Source: Paenibacillus tyrphae (GTDB lineage: Bacteria > Bacillota > Bacilli > Paenibacillales > NBRC-103111). Taken from it: 64,000 nucleotides of DNA. The stretch is from positions 1-64,000 of the forward strand of contig NZ_JAMZAW010000034.1 of NCBI RefSeq assembly GCF_024158745.1, in the 5' to 3' direction. This document shows positions 36,234-45,473 of the stretch, piece by piece. The stretch's first letter is position 1. The number at the start of each line of letters is the position of its first letter. The position numbers were made by a program, and so were the translations under genes. The notes under the pieces were generated by a model. It ran no database searches. It was given only the letters and a program-made list of their open reading frames with translations, and had not been told where the DNA came from.

Positions 36234-36968
36234 ATGCAAACCGTTTCCATTTTAGGCGTACCCTTTTCCAAATTATCTTTAGACGAAACCGTAAGCGAGC
36301 TGCATCGCCGGTTGGACCGGAACGATCCGCGGTTGTTTCACTTGATTACGGCCAACCCCGAAATTGTGATGAATGCAAGAAAAGATAGCGAGCTGCGGCA
36401 CATTGTCGAGCAGGCGGACATGATTACGCCCGACGGCATCGGCATTGTCCTGGCTTCGCGTTTCAAGGGCGAACCGGTGCCCGAGCGCGTAACCGGCTAC
36501 GAGATGCTTCTCCGGCTCTTGGCGCTCGGCCACGAGCACGGATGGTCGTTCTACTTCTTGGGGGCCGACGAAGAAACGAGCAAGAAAGCCGTCGATATAA
36601 TAGCGAATCAATACCCGGGCCTCAAGGTCGCCGGCCGGCAGAACGGCTTCTTTACCGAAGACGACGAACCGCAGCTCGTAGAGCAGATCGCAAGCGCCAA
36701 GCCCGACCTTCTCATCGTCGCCATGGGCGCGCCTCGGGCGGAAAAGTGGATCTTCAAATACAAAAACCGGTTATCCGCCAAACTCGCGATGGGCGTCGGC
36801 GGCAGTCTGGATGTCATCGCGGGCAAAGTCAAACGCGCCCCGGTCGTCTGGCAAAAGCTGAATCTGGAATGGCTGTACCGCCTGCTGCGGCAGCCGTCCC
36901 GCTGGAGACGGCAATTGGTGCTTCCCCAATTCGCCATCCTGTTTCTGCTGAAGGGCCGCAAGAGTTAA
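36234..36968 (+). CDS. tagA: TagA/WecG family glycosyltransferase
   Basis: A 244-residue GT26 enzyme, by family N-acetylmannosaminyltransferase making the linkage unit of wall teichoic acid on undecaprenyl-PP-GlcNAc. Conserved T39 (LITANPEIV) and D67 (MITPDGIGIV) correspond to the catalytic residues studied in Thermoanaerobacter TagA; GAPRAEKWIF and MGVGGSLDVIAG are also present, as is the basic C-terminal membrane-binding tail (LLRQPSRWRRQL). ATG 36234 has GAGGAG eight bases upstream. A TagO-like gene (57054) lies elsewhere in the window. Confidence 0.9.
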   Translation: MQTVSILGVPFSKLSLDETVSELHRRLDRNDPRLFHLITANPEIVMNARKDSELRHIVEQADMITPDGIGIVLASRFKGEPVPERVTGYEMLLRLLALGHEHGWSFYFLGADEETSKKAVDIIANQYPGLKVAGRQNGFFTEDDEPQLVEQIASAKPDLLIVAMGAPRAEKWIFKYKNRLSAKLAMGVGGSLDVIAGKVKRAPVVWQKLNLEWLYRLLRQPSRWRRQLVLPQFAILFLLKGRKS

Positions 36969-36975
36969 CATTTGC

Positions 36976-37008
36976 AAAAAAGCCACCGAACCTTCACGGT
37001 TCGATGGC
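36976..37008 (-). terminator. terminator of the ABC importer operon
   Basis: GCCACCGAACC (36982-36992) and GGTTCGATGGC (36998-37008) form a stem; on the minus strand it is followed by TTTTTTGC. It serves the minus-strand ABC operon although it lies next to the tagA stop. Confidence 0.8.
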
Positions 37009-37032
37009 CTGTCCATCCTATCGGTTATACGG

Positions 37033-37068
37033 AACGCCTCGCCTGTTGCGCGGGGCGTTTTTCTTTTG
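37033..37068 (+). terminator. terminator of tagA
   Basis: AACGCCTCGC (37033-37042) pairs with GCGGGGCGTT (37050-37059), followed by TTTCTTTTGC on the plus strand. Confidence 0.8.
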
Positions 37069-37090
37069 CTTGCCTGGCTGTCCGCCTGCC

Positions 37091-37885
37091 TTAGCCGAGC
37101 ACGACACGGTCATCCGCAAGCTTGGTTCCACGGATCCGCTCGAACTGCTGCAGCAGCCCTTCGATGGTCAGCCCCCGCTTCTCCTGCTCCGGCACATCCA
37201 AAATAATGCGCCCTTTATCCATCATGATCAGCCGGTTGCCGAGCCGGATCGCTTGATCCATATTGTGCGTCACCATGAGCGTCGTCAGCTTAAGCTCGGC
37301 GACGATCTGCTCGGTCAGCGACGTAATCAGCTCCGCCCGCGAAGGATCGAGCGCCGCGGTATGCTCGTCGAGCAGCAGGATGCGCGGCTCGGTGAAGGTC
37401 GCCATCAGCAGGCTGAGCGCCTGCCGCTCCCCGCCGGAGAGCAGGCCGACCTTGGCGTTCAGCCGGTTCTCCAGCCCGATGCCGAGCCGGCTGAGCTGCT
37501 CGCGGAACATCGTCCGCTTGCGCCCCGTAACGCCGATGGCGAGCCCTCTGCGCTCGCTGCGCTTGTACGCCATGGCCAAGTTCTCCTCGATCGTCATCGT
37601 CGGCGCGGTGCCGGCCATCGGGTCTTGGAACACTCGGCCGATCCATGCGCTGCGACGATACTCGGGCATCGATTCGACCTCGTTTCCGCCAATGACGACC
37701 TTCCCGAGATCCGGCGTCATGACGCCCGAGATGATATTCATGAGCGTGGACTTGCCGGCGCCGTTGCTGCCGATCACCGTGACAAAATCTCCCTCCTTCA
37801 ATTGGAGGTTAATATGCGACAAGGCGAGCTTTTCGTCCGGCGTCCCCGGATTAAACAGCTTGGAAACATGTTCGACGCGTAACAT
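37091..37885 (-). CDS. ABC importer ATP-binding protein
   Basis: A 264-residue ATPase: Walker A GSNGAGKST, Q loop GRVFQDPMAG, signature LLSGGERQALS, Walker B LLLDEHTAALDP and H loop MVTHNMDQA. The DEHTAALDP form (His instead of Pro) is characteristic of the group paired with ABC_sub_bind lipoproteins, such as TrpZ of the tryptophan transporter. Start ATG overlaps the permease stop by one base. Last of a three-gene operon. Confidence 0.9.
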   Translation of the reverse strand: MLRVEHVSKLFNPGTPDEKLALSHINLQLKEGDFVTVIGSNGAGKSTLMNIISGVMTPDLGKVVIGGNEVESMPEYRRSAWIGRVFQDPMAGTAPTMTIEENLAMAYKRSERRGLAIGVTGRKRTMFREQLSRLGIGLENRLNAKVGLLSGGERQALSLLMATFTEPRILLLDEHTAALDPSRAELITSLTEQIVAELKLTTLMVTHNMDQAIRLGNRLIMMDKGRIILDVPEQEKRGLTIEGLLQQFERIRGTKLADDRVVLG

Positions 37886-38799
37886 TATCGACCACCTCCT
37901 GCCGAAACGTTCCGCGCGCGGGTATTTTCGAGATCGGCCGCCCGTTGGCGGATGACCGACTTTTGACGCAGCTTGCCCCGGATCATCGGGAGCGTCAAGG
38001 CGCCGATAACGATGAGCGCGGTCATCAGCTTCATGTCCGTCGGCTCCAAGCCGACGCGAAGCGCCATCGCCACGATCAACCGGTAGACGATCGCGCCCAG
38101 CACGACGGCCAGGGTCGCACGAAATACCGTCTTCGCGCCGAACAGCGCTTCCCCGATAATGACCGAGGCAAGCCCGATGACGATCATCCCGACCCCCATC
38201 GTAATTTCGGCGAAGGCCGAATACTGCGCGATCAAAGCGCCGGAAAGCGCCACAAGCCCGTTGGACAAGCTGACGCCGACGATGATCGTGTTGTCCGTGT
38301 TCACGCCGAAGCTGCGGATCATCCGGGGGTTATCTCCGGTTGCTCTAAGCGCAAGGCCCAGGTCCGTATGCAGGAACCAGTCCAGAGCGAATTTAACAAC
38401 CAGCACGACGATCGGCATAACCAACAGCAGCGGAACGTCCGTCAGCAGCGTATCTTCTCCAAGCAGCGGAATGTTTGCTTTCCCCATAATCCGCAGATTG
38501 ATCGAATACAGCGCGATCATCATCAAAATCCCGGACAGCAGCGCATTCACCTTGCCTTTGGTGTGCAGCAGTCCGGTACAAGCACCGGCTACGAGACCGC
38601 CTCCGAAGGCCGCCAGCGTGGCGAGCGCCGGAGATACGCCGGAAGAGATCAAGACCGCGGCAATCGCGCCGCCGGTCGTGAAGCTGCCGTCCACCGTCAA
38701 GTCAGGAAAATCCAAAATTCGAAATGTAAGATACACGCCGAGCGCCATAATGGCATACAGCATGCCGAGTTCCAAGGAACCTGTCAATGCGTCTTGCAT
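37885..38799 (-). CDS. ABC importer permease
   Basis: A 304-residue BPD_transp_2 family permease with eight to nine helices. DFPDLTVDGSFTTGGAIAAV near the N-terminus and ALRATGDNPRMIRSFGVNTD (cytoplasmic coupling helix) are typical of the TrpY/LivH-like group. ATG 38799 has AGGAGG eight bases upstream; an in-frame TTG six codons earlier is less likely. Middle gene of the operon. Confidence 0.9.
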   Translation of the reverse strand: MQDALTGSLELGMLYAIMALGVYLTFRILDFPDLTVDGSFTTGGAIAAVLISSGVSPALATLAAFGGGLVAGACTGLLHTKGKVNALLSGILMMIALYSINLRIMGKANIPLLGEDTLLTDVPLLLVMPIVVLVVKFALDWFLHTDLGLALRATGDNPRMIRSFGVNTDNTIIVGVSLSNGLVALSGALIAQYSAFAEITMGVGMIVIGLASVIIGEALFGAKTVFRATLAVVLGAIVYRLIVAMALRVGLEPTDMKLMTALIVIGALTLPMIRGKLRQKSVIRQRAADLENTRARNVSAGGGR

Positions 38800-38828
38800 A
38801 TGTCCATCCTCCTGCAAAGAAATGCAAA

Positions 38829-38858
38829 AGTGACCTTGAGTCCATTCGGAAGGTCACT
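38829..38858 (-). terminator. intra-operon hairpin after the binding-protein gene
   Basis: AGTGACCTT (38829-38837) and AAGGTCACT (38850-38858) form a stem followed on the minus strand by TTTTGCATTTC. Placed between the binding-protein and permease genes, it probably gives partial termination or protects the upstream mRNA so more binding protein is made. Confidence 0.55.
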
Positions 38859-38877
38859 CTGCCTGGGTCTTACGAAG

Positions 38878-39930
38878 TTATTTTGCCGAACCGCTGAGCA
38901 GGTTTTTCTTATCTTGAACTTTATTTTTCATGGAGTCGGTGACTTCGACGCTTTCCTGCTTGGCGGCATCAAGGTTAATGATCAGGTCAAGCTTGTCCGG
39001 ATAGCTGACTTTCATGTCGGCCGGTTTGGCACCGTTCTTGAGAATCTCGACGGCCATCTTGCCCGCCTGGTAACCGTGATCGTAATATTTGAAGCCGTAG
39101 GTGGCGAGAGCTCCTTTTTCTACCGAATCGCGGTCGCTGGCGAAGAATGGAATTTTCTTGTCGTTTGCCAGCTTGATAATCGATTCGACGGCGCTTACGA
39201 CCGTGTTGTCGAGCGTGATGTAGATCGCGTCAACGCGTCCCACGAGCGATTCGGCGGCCTGCTTCACTTCAGAGCTGTTCGCAACCGACGCTTTGACGAC
39301 TTGAATATTATGCTTCGCAAACGCCGCTTCCGCCGTCTTCACCATGAACGCGACATTCGCTTCGCCTTCGTTCGCCACGATTCCGATCTTCTTGACCTTC
39401 GGGAAGTCGGAAGCGATGAAGTCGATTAGCTTCGGTATGGCGTCCGGATGCGTATCCGCGGCGCCGGTTACGTTGCCGCCCGGCTTGTCCAAGCTTTTAA
39501 CGAGCTTCGCGGATACAGGATCGCTCACGCCTCCGAACAGCACCGGCGCATCTTTCACGTTCTGCACGACGGCTTGAGCCGACGGCGTGGCGATGGCGAA
39601 TACCAGATCTTTTTTGTCGGCGGCGAACTTCTGAGCAACGGTCAGGTTAGTTGTAGCGTCGCCTTGTGCGTTCTTGTAGTCGACCTGCATCGTTTCTTTG
39701 TCGATAAAGCCGTTGTCCTTAAGCGCGGCCAGGAAGCCTTCGCGCGTCGCGTTGAGCGACGGATGTTCGACAATTTGCGAGATGCCGATTTTGACAACTT
39801 TCTTGTCCTGAGGCTTGGAAGCGTCTCCACCTCCGGACGGATTGGCGGGTGCCGGTGCTTTGGTCCCGCAGCCTGAGATCATGATCGGTACGGCGATCAG
39901 CAGGGATAACAGTTTAGCGGATGTTTTCAA
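38878..39930 (-). CDS. ABC substrate-binding lipoprotein (ABC_sub_bind)
   Basis: A 350-residue lipoprotein with lipobox MISGCGT and a Pro/Gly/Asp-rich linker. The periplasmic-binding fold of the ABC_sub_bind family is shown by KIGISQIVEHPSLNATREGF, DKKDLVFAIATPSAQAV, DPVSAKLV and GNVTGAADTHP. Relatives include TrpX (tryptophan) and LsrB-like unknowns; the ligand is probably an amino acid or aromatic compound, but this cannot be settled. TTG 39930 has AGGAGG ten bases upstream. No T-box or attenuator was found in the leader. Confidence 0.88.
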   Translation of the reverse strand: MKTSAKLLSLLIAVPIMISGCGTKAPAPANPSGGGDASKPQDKKVVKIGISQIVEHPSLNATREGFLAALKDNGFIDKETMQVDYKNAQGDATTNLTVAQKFAADKKDLVFAIATPSAQAVVQNVKDAPVLFGGVSDPVSAKLVKSLDKPGGNVTGAADTHPDAIPKLIDFIASDFPKVKKIGIVANEGEANVAFMVKTAEAAFAKHNIQVVKASVANSSEVKQAAESLVGRVDAIYITLDNTVVSAVESIIKLANDKKIPFFASDRDSVEKGALATYGFKYYDHGYQAGKMAVEILKNGAKPADMKVSYPDKLDLIINLDAAKQESVEVTDSMKNKVQDKKNLLSGSAK

Positions 39931-40186
39931 TGATTTCGGACCTCCTGGATTTAACGTGTACATGCTTTAAAGCGATAATGTTATCATAGTATGAGGGTGG
40001 TCATCCGTCAATCCATAATTGAACATCTGCTAAATTTAACAAATTCCAAAATGAAGCGGATGTACCCGGATCGGAACGGCCAATGGAATCATTTCCCACC
40101 CGCTCCGTTCGGCAGGTTTTGACGTTTTCGGCAGCGAAATTTATTTCATTGTCGAAAATCTATGCAAGCCCCGGAGGCGAATGCCC

Positions 40187-40369
40187 GTGAAAATTGTAAT
40201 CCTGGTTGCGCTGCTGCTATTATACCCGCTTTTTTTGCGTTGGGTGCATATTACCGACCTGCGCGCCATTCCGCTTGTCGTCCCGTATGCGCTCGGCGCG
40301 CTGTCGGTCATGATTCTGCTTACGGAGCTCGGCAAAGGAGCCGCCCGCCTGTTCCGCAGAAAAAAATAG
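40187..40369 (+). CDS. small two-helix membrane protein
   Basis: A 60-residue protein: two membrane helices (about 1-18 and 27-46) joined by RWVHITDLRAIP and ended by a basic tail (GAARLFRRKK). GTG 40187 has GGAGG nine bases upstream; an ATG six bases earlier is too near. Hydrophobicity, a proper ribosome binding site and a normal stop support a real gene. No family recognised. Confidence 0.6.
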   Translation: MKIVILVALLLLYPLFLRWVHITDLRAIPLVVPYALGALSVMILLTELGKGAARLFRRKK

Positions 40370-40415
40370 CCCGGACCCCGGGCGGGTCGCGAGCCATGGT
40401 GTCTGACGTGTGGGT

Positions 40416-41675
40416 TTAGACCAGCCCCAAGGTTAGCGCCCATCCTAAGAAAGCGCCTGTGAGGACGACCGCCCAAGGCGGCAGCTTCCAGAAGACGAGC
40501 AAGCCGAATAGAACGGCGGCCGCCGCGAAGTCGGCGGGACTACGCACGGCGGACGTCCAGATCGGGTCGTACAGCGCCGCAAGCAGCAGGCCGACGACGG
40601 CGGCATTGATGCCCGTCAGCGCCCCTTGCATGCGCGCATGCGACCGCAGGGCGTTCCAAAACGGCAGTGCGCCGACGACGAGCAGGAAGCCCGGGAGAAA
40701 GACGGCGGCTGTCGCCAGCACGGCTCCGGTCCCCCCTGCGGCCGCAGCGCCGAGATAAGCCGCGAACGTGAAGAGCGGTCCCGGAACCGCCTGCGCCGCG
40801 CCATACCCGGCCAGAAACGTCTCCGGGCTCACCCAGCCCGCAGGGACGACCTCCCGCTCCAGCATGGGCAGCACGACGTGCCCGCCGCCAAAGACGAGCG
40901 CGCCCGCGCGGTAAAAGCTATCGGCCAGCGCGAGCCCCATGCCGGGCGCCGTCTGCCGAAGCAGCGGCAGCGCGACAAGCAGCGCGGCGAACAGCGCCAG
41001 GCTGATCGCGCCCGCGGTCCGGCCGACCGGCACGCGAACGGGCTCGGGCGGCGCCTCGGCCGCCCGGCGGAACCGCCATGCCCCGAACAGGCCGGCGGCG
41101 GCGATCAAGGCCACCTGCGTGACGGCGCTGGGAGCCAGCAGGGCGAACGCGGCCGCCACAACGGCCAGCGTGGCGCGGGGCCGGTCGGACGCCAGACTGC
41201 GGCCCATGCCAAGCACCGCCTGTGCGACGATGGCGACGGCGACAAGCTTCAGCCCGTGGAGCCATCCGGCCTGGGCGACGGACGTCCCGTGCAGCGCAAG
41301 CGCAAACAGAGCCAAGGCGAGAGCGGACGGGAGCGTGAAGCCGAGCCAAGCGACCACCCCTCCGAGCAAGCCGGAGCGGATGATGCCTAGTCCGATACCG
41401 ACCTGACTGCTGGCAGGTCCGGGCAAAAACTGGCACAAGGCGACCAGATCGGCGTAGCCCCGCTCGTCCAGCCACTTGCGCTTGACGACATACTCGTCCC
41501 GGAAATAACCGAGATGCGCCACCGGTCCCCCGAAGGAGGTCAGCCCCAGCTTTGCGGAAGCGGCGCCGATTTCCAGCAGCCGCCAAAATCCGCTTTGGGG
41601 CCGGGACGATCCGGCAGAGTTCATGTTTTCTTTATTCAATAGCGGAGTGGATGTATCGTTCGGACTTGCAGGCAC
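40416..41675 (-). CDS. chrA: chromate efflux transporter ChrA
   Basis: A 419-residue bidomain CHR-family transporter. The two halves carry the repeated motif: LTSFGGPVAHLGYFRDEYV near residue 45 and VFGGGHVVLPMLEREVV near residue 265, each followed by a QxxPGP (CQFLPGPASS, AQAVPGPLFT). About ten to twelve helices. Extrudes chromate by the family's known role; other oxyanions are possible. The DNA here is GC-richer than neighbours. GTG start at 41675 is plausible; a later ATG lacks a ribosome binding site. Confidence 0.92.
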   Translation of the reverse strand: MPASPNDTSTPLLNKENMNSAGSSRPQSGFWRLLEIGAASAKLGLTSFGGPVAHLGYFRDEYVVKRKWLDERGYADLVALCQFLPGPASSQVGIGLGIIRSGLLGGVVAWLGFTLPSALALALFALALHGTSVAQAGWLHGLKLVAVAIVAQAVLGMGRSLASDRPRATLAVVAAAFALLAPSAVTQVALIAAAGLFGAWRFRRAAEAPPEPVRVPVGRTAGAISLALFAALLVALPLLRQTAPGMGLALADSFYRAGALVFGGGHVVLPMLEREVVPAGWVSPETFLAGYGAAQAVPGPLFTFAAYLGAAAAGGTGAVLATAAVFLPGFLLVVGALPFWNALRSHARMQGALTGINAAVVGLLLAALYDPIWTSAVRSPADFAAAAVLFGLLVFWKLPPWAVVLTGAFLGWALTLGLV

Positions 41676-41817
41676 GTGTCGTAAACACTCCTTTTTTGTA
41701 AGCGAAGGGTATATTTGGTAGTTACTTTTCCATCAAAACAGATTTGCCGTTCCGATTCAAGTTATTTTTTTGTGATTTTTTTTATAATCCGGTCCTATGC
41801 GGGCTCAACCGCTGAAA

Positions 41818-41866
41818 AAGAAGGCATCTTCCGGCTGTGGCAAGCACGGCTGGGGATGCCTTCTTT
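41818..41866 (-). terminator. terminator of the MacAB-like operon
   Basis: AAGAAGGCATC (41819-41828) pairs with GATGCCTTCTT (41855-41865); on the minus strand TTTTTCAGC follows. It lies 33 bases beyond the stop of the 785-residue protein gene. Confidence 0.85.
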
Positions 41867-41898
41867 GGCTGACCCTCTGTTGGACAGAGGGGTTCCAT

Positions 41899-44256
41899 TT
41901 ACGGTTGGAACTCCCGGACAAGCCGTTTGGCCGGTCCGTTCGGCGTATCGATCGTTTCGTATACGCGGATCGTCACGCCCGATTCGATCTGCTCCGTCTT
42001 GACGTTCGTGAACGAAATGCGCTGCGTGCCGGTGATCAGCTTCTGCGTGCCGGTAAAACCGGCGGATTGAGAGCCGAGCACCCGGCCGAGCCCGTCGACA
42101 AGCTCGAACTCCATCTTCGAAAAGTTCTGGTCGATAATTACCGGCTCCCGCTGCTCGATCGTTAGCGACAAATTCAGATGATACGAATAGCCGGTCGATG
42201 TGCTGTAGGTCGTCGCCAGATTGTTCGCATCGATGTTGACGTCGAACGGATAGAAGCTGATCTTGCCGTACTCCTCTTCCCGCTGCGCGGCGATGCGGAA
42301 CGTGCCGAGATCCAGCTTGCCCGGTGCGATCGCTTTCGGGTCCGTCACCCGGAAGGCGATATTGTCCCCTTTTTCGTCCGCCGGCACCATAAACGAATAA
42401 GCGACGACATAGCTCGTTCCGGGCATGATGGTGGAAGCCGCGGACGTCTGCCGGACGCCCGGGAATGCCAGTCCCTGCGAGTTCAGCAGCTCCGTGCCGA
42501 CGTCCGGAAGCGTCAGGACCGAGCTTCCGCGGTTCGTGTACTTCACTTTGGCTATGGCCGTTTTGTACCCGTAATCGGTATTTTCGTGCAAATGCAGCTC
42601 TACAAGCGACATGTCCAGCTTCGAATCGATCAGGCTGCTTGCCGCAAGGGGCAGCGGCGTACCGTACTCGTAGCTTTTCGCCGCCATCGTCGGGTTGTAC
42701 TGCTGCGCAATGCCTTGGAGGCCGACGACCATAACCGGCCGCCCGTCCGTCTTCGAGCCGGATGCCGTGCCGGACGAGGAGCTCGTCGTGCCGCTTCCGC
42801 TCGTCCCTGCCTTCGTCTGTCCGCCCGTGCCGCTTGCAGCGCTGGTGCCGCTCGTGCTTCCCCCGGCAGAGGACGAGCCCGAAGCGGAACCGCCGGCGGA
42901 CGAGCCGGATGCGCTTGTTCCCGCGCTGCCGGCAGTTCCGGCGGCCCCGCTATTGGCCGTATTCGCGCCGGAGGATGTGCTTCCGCCGCTGGCAGACGCT
43001 GTCGTGCCCGAGCCGACGCTTGTCCCCGCTGCAACCGTGTCCTCCTTCATGCGGACCACAAGCTGCGCCGCGTCGGGCTCGACGCCGGACGGAAGCAGCG
43101 CCGTGTAGCTGAACGATACCGCGGCTTTCGGCGCCAAATAGGCGTCGCGCGAGGAACGGGCTTCCGAAGCCGCCGTGAAGCCGTCTTTGCCGAACTGGTA
43201 AGCTCCGGATAACGAGGGTACTGCGATCATCCGGTCGCTGTCATTGCGCACCGTCACGGTGGACTGCACGAGCATGCCGTCTTCCTGACGGATGGCCTTC
43301 GCTTTCTCTGCGACGACCGTCAGCCCGCTGCCCGTTCCGTATCGGACCAGCGGCTTCTCGCTACCGAGCTTGATTGCATCAGGGAGCCCGCCAAGCGGCA
43401 GGCTGCCGAGCACCTTATCCTCGCCCGCATCCGGCGTCACCAACTGCAAGGTCAACGGGCCGACGGACTGTTCGGAGAGTTCGGCCTTCACGGTCCGCTG
43501 AACGGTTTCATTCGGCAGCAGCGCAGAACCGTCCGAGCCGGACAGAGCGGCGGCAAGCGTTCGTCCGTCGGACGTCAGCAGCCGGTATTGAAGGCCCGAC
43601 GGAAGCGTTACGTCCGTTTTGCCGCTGCCGGTCACATACAGATTCATATACAGATACGGCTTGCCGTTCTCGACGACGCGGAAGCCGTCCCCCTGCACGA
43701 ACGTAAGGAATACATCCTCTTTGGCTGCAGCGTCTGCCTCTTTGAGCCGCACGACGGTCTGCGAAGCCGTCGGTACCCCTCCAGGGAGCGAGTCCGCCAC
43801 GGGCAGCGCGCCGATGTCGCGCGTCTGATCGGCCCCGCTGCCGTCCCAGGCGTACAGGTCCACCTTCAGCCCCTCGGCCTTGACGCCCGGAGCAAGCTGG
43901 GAGTAAAAATCGAACGTCTGCTCCTTGCCCGGCTGGACGCGGGCGCTTTGCTTGCTGCCGAGGCGCGCCGGATAGCGGTTCCCCGCCTTATCCACCACCC
44001 GTACGCCATAGCCGTTGAAATCGACCGCGCCGCGACCGCCGTTATGAAGCTTCAGCGAAAATTGCATCAGCGGTGAATCGCCGCCCGCGGCAAGAGATGC
44101 GTTCTCCAGCGTAAAGTAAGTGTCGTTCGCTACAAAAACGCCCGGCTTCCCCGCGTAAACGGCCGGCACGGAAGCCGACAGGCATACGGCGCTTATCGCC
44201 AGCGCTCCGAGCCAAGCCGTACGGGACGGTTTCGTTAACATGTTTAAGCTTTTCAA
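41899..44256 (-). CDS. large secreted protein with Ser/Gly-rich linker
   Basis: A 785-residue exported protein with a Sec signal peptide (cleavage near AVYAG). Residues about 40-400 contain several beta-sandwich-like repeats in which GKPYLYMNLYV, TVTVRNDSDRMIAVP and FSLKLHNGGRGAVDF look like DUF4352/immunoglobulin-like strands with NG/TN turns. Residues about 408-505 are almost only Ser, Gly, Ala and Thr. A further beta domain follows (AIAKVKYTNRGSSVL). No enzyme motif or wall anchor was seen. TTG start with AGGAGG nine bases upstream. It is the last gene of the MFP-ATPase-permease operon and should act with that transporter outside the membrane. Confidence 0.75.
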   Translation of the reverse strand: MKSLNMLTKPSRTAWLGALAISAVCLSASVPAVYAGKPGVFVANDTYFTLENASLAAGGDSPLMQFSLKLHNGGRGAVDFNGYGVRVVDKAGNRYPARLGSKQSARVQPGKEQTFDFYSQLAPGVKAEGLKVDLYAWDGSGADQTRDIGALPVADSLPGGVPTASQTVVRLKEADAAAKEDVFLTFVQGDGFRVVENGKPYLYMNLYVTGSGKTDVTLPSGLQYRLLTSDGRTLAAALSGSDGSALLPNETVQRTVKAELSEQSVGPLTLQLVTPDAGEDKVLGSLPLGGLPDAIKLGSEKPLVRYGTGSGLTVVAEKAKAIRQEDGMLVQSTVTVRNDSDRMIAVPSLSGAYQFGKDGFTAASEARSSRDAYLAPKAAVSFSYTALLPSGVEPDAAQLVVRMKEDTVAAGTSVGSGTTASASGGSTSSGANTANSGAAGTAGSAGTSASGSSAGGSASGSSSAGGSTSGTSAASGTGGQTKAGTSGSGTTSSSSGTASGSKTDGRPVMVVGLQGIAQQYNPTMAAKSYEYGTPLPLAASSLIDSKLDMSLVELHLHENTDYGYKTAIAKVKYTNRGSSVLTLPDVGTELLNSQGLAFPGVRQTSAASTIMPGTSYVVAYSFMVPADEKGDNIAFRVTDPKAIAPGKLDLGTFRIAAQREEEYGKISFYPFDVNIDANNLATTYSTSTGYSYHLNLSLTIEQREPVIIDQNFSKMEFELVDGLGRVLGSQSAGFTGTQKLITGTQRISFTNVKTEQIESGVTIRVYETIDTPNGPAKRLVREFQP

Positions 44257-44294
44257 AAGCTGCTTCCTCCTTTAGTAAAAACTGGATGAAAAGA

Positions 44295-45473
44295 TTAATC
44301 GAAGCGTAGCGCGTCGATCGGACGAAGCTTGGACGCTTTGTTCGCCGGGTACAAGCCGAACACGACGCCGACGAGCACGGAGAACAGAAACGCATACAAG
44401 CCGATATCCATCGACAGCTTGGTCGTCTGGTTCGGATTGATCATCGGCCAGGCAAGCGCCAAACCGCTGCCGAGCAGCAGCCCGATGAGGCCGCCGATGC
44501 CGCTGATGAGCGTCGCCTCGACGAGGAACTGCATCAGGATGTTGCGCCGCTTCGCCCCGATCGACTTGCGGATGCCGATCTCCCGCGTCCGCTCGCTGAC
44601 CGTGACCAGCATAATGTTCATAATGCCGATACCGCCGACCAGCAGCGAGATGCAGGCCACGCTGATCAGCTGATTCGTCAGCGTACTCGATGCGGCGACC
44701 CGCGCGTTCATCAGCTCATCCTGATTGATGAGATTGAAGCCTTGGTCGCTTTTGAATTTATAGGTCAAATACTGCTTCATCGTATCCTGCGCTTTGTAGA
44801 TGTCTTCCTTCGTCGGCGTATCGACGTAGGTCGTCCTGATATTGCCAAGCTTGAAGGCGCGCTGCGCCGTCGTGAGCGGGACGAATACCGCATTGTCCAT
44901 CGATGTGCCGCCCGCCCCGGTGCCCTTGCTTTTCAGCTTGCCGACTACCGTGAAGACGACGCCGTCGATGTTGATCTGCTCGCCCGTCGGGTCGAGCGTG
45001 CCGAAATACGTTTTCGACACCTCGCTGCCGAGCACGGCAACCGGGTTGCGGAATTCGAGATCGGCGTCGACGATGAAGCGTCCGGTCTCAAGCTGGCCTT
45101 TCATAATGCCGAGATACCGGTCGTTCGTGCCGGTCACCGTAAACTTCTCCTGCGTCCGGTCGTACTTGATATTGGAGTTCGCTTTATTGATCGTCGGGGC
45201 GATCGACGAAAACTCCGGCAGCTGCTCCAGCTGCATCAGATCGTTGTAATCGAGCTGCTGCGCCCGCCCCGTCCCCAGCACGTTGACGACAAGCATGTTC
45301 GTGCCCAGATTCTCGTACTGCTTCTCGATCTGGTCCGACGTGCCGCGTCCGATCGCAACGAGCGTGACGACGGAGCTGACGCCGATAATTACGCCGAGCA
45401 TGGTGAGCATCGTACGCATCGGATTGGACAGCACCGTCCGCAGCGCCATGGTGATCAGTTCCATCGTTCTCAT
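44295..45473 (-). CDS. MacB/YknZ-type ABC permease
   Basis: A 392-residue FtsX/MacB permease with four helices: the N-terminal one (NPMRTMLTMLGVIIGVSSVV), a large extracellular MacB_PCD domain (about residues 45-260), and three C-terminal helices with ERTREIGIRKSIGAKRRNIL, the cytoplasmic FtsX motif. The ATG overlaps the ATPase stop in ATGA. With the ATPase and MFP it forms a MacAB/YknXYZ-like mechanotransmission exporter, often for peptides or antibiotics. Confidence 0.92.
   Translation of the reverse strand: MRTMELITMALRTVLSNPMRTMLTMLGVIIGVSSVVTLVAIGRGTSDQIEKQYENLGTNMLVVNVLGTGRAQQLDYNDLMQLEQLPEFSSIAPTINKANSNIKYDRTQEKFTVTGTNDRYLGIMKGQLETGRFIVDADLEFRNPVAVLGSEVSKTYFGTLDPTGEQINIDGVVFTVVGKLKSKGTGAGGTSMDNAVFVPLTTAQRAFKLGNIRTTYVDTPTKEDIYKAQDTMKQYLTYKFKSDQGFNLINQDELMNARVAASSTLTNQLISVACISLLVGGIGIMNIMLVTVSERTREIGIRKSIGAKRRNILMQFLVEATLISGIGGLIGLLLGSGLALAWPMINPNQTTKLSMDIGLYAFLFSVLVGVVFGLYPANKASKLRPIDALRFD

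Noticed and set aside
36542-39429. Long plus-strand frames opposite the ABC importer genes (36542-37882 and 37945-39429)
   Set aside because: They overlap tagA and the whole ABC operon, cross two terminators and encode low-complexity Arg-rich sequences. Antisense artefacts.
40366-40390. GCCCGG/CCGGGC hairpin after the small membrane protein gene
   Set aside because: Too short and no T tract; not annotated as a terminator.
42178-43212. Plus-strand frame and Pro/Arg-rich frames opposite the Ser/Gly linker
   Set aside because: The repeats come from the complement of Ser/Gly/Ala codons. No ribosome binding site and no family.
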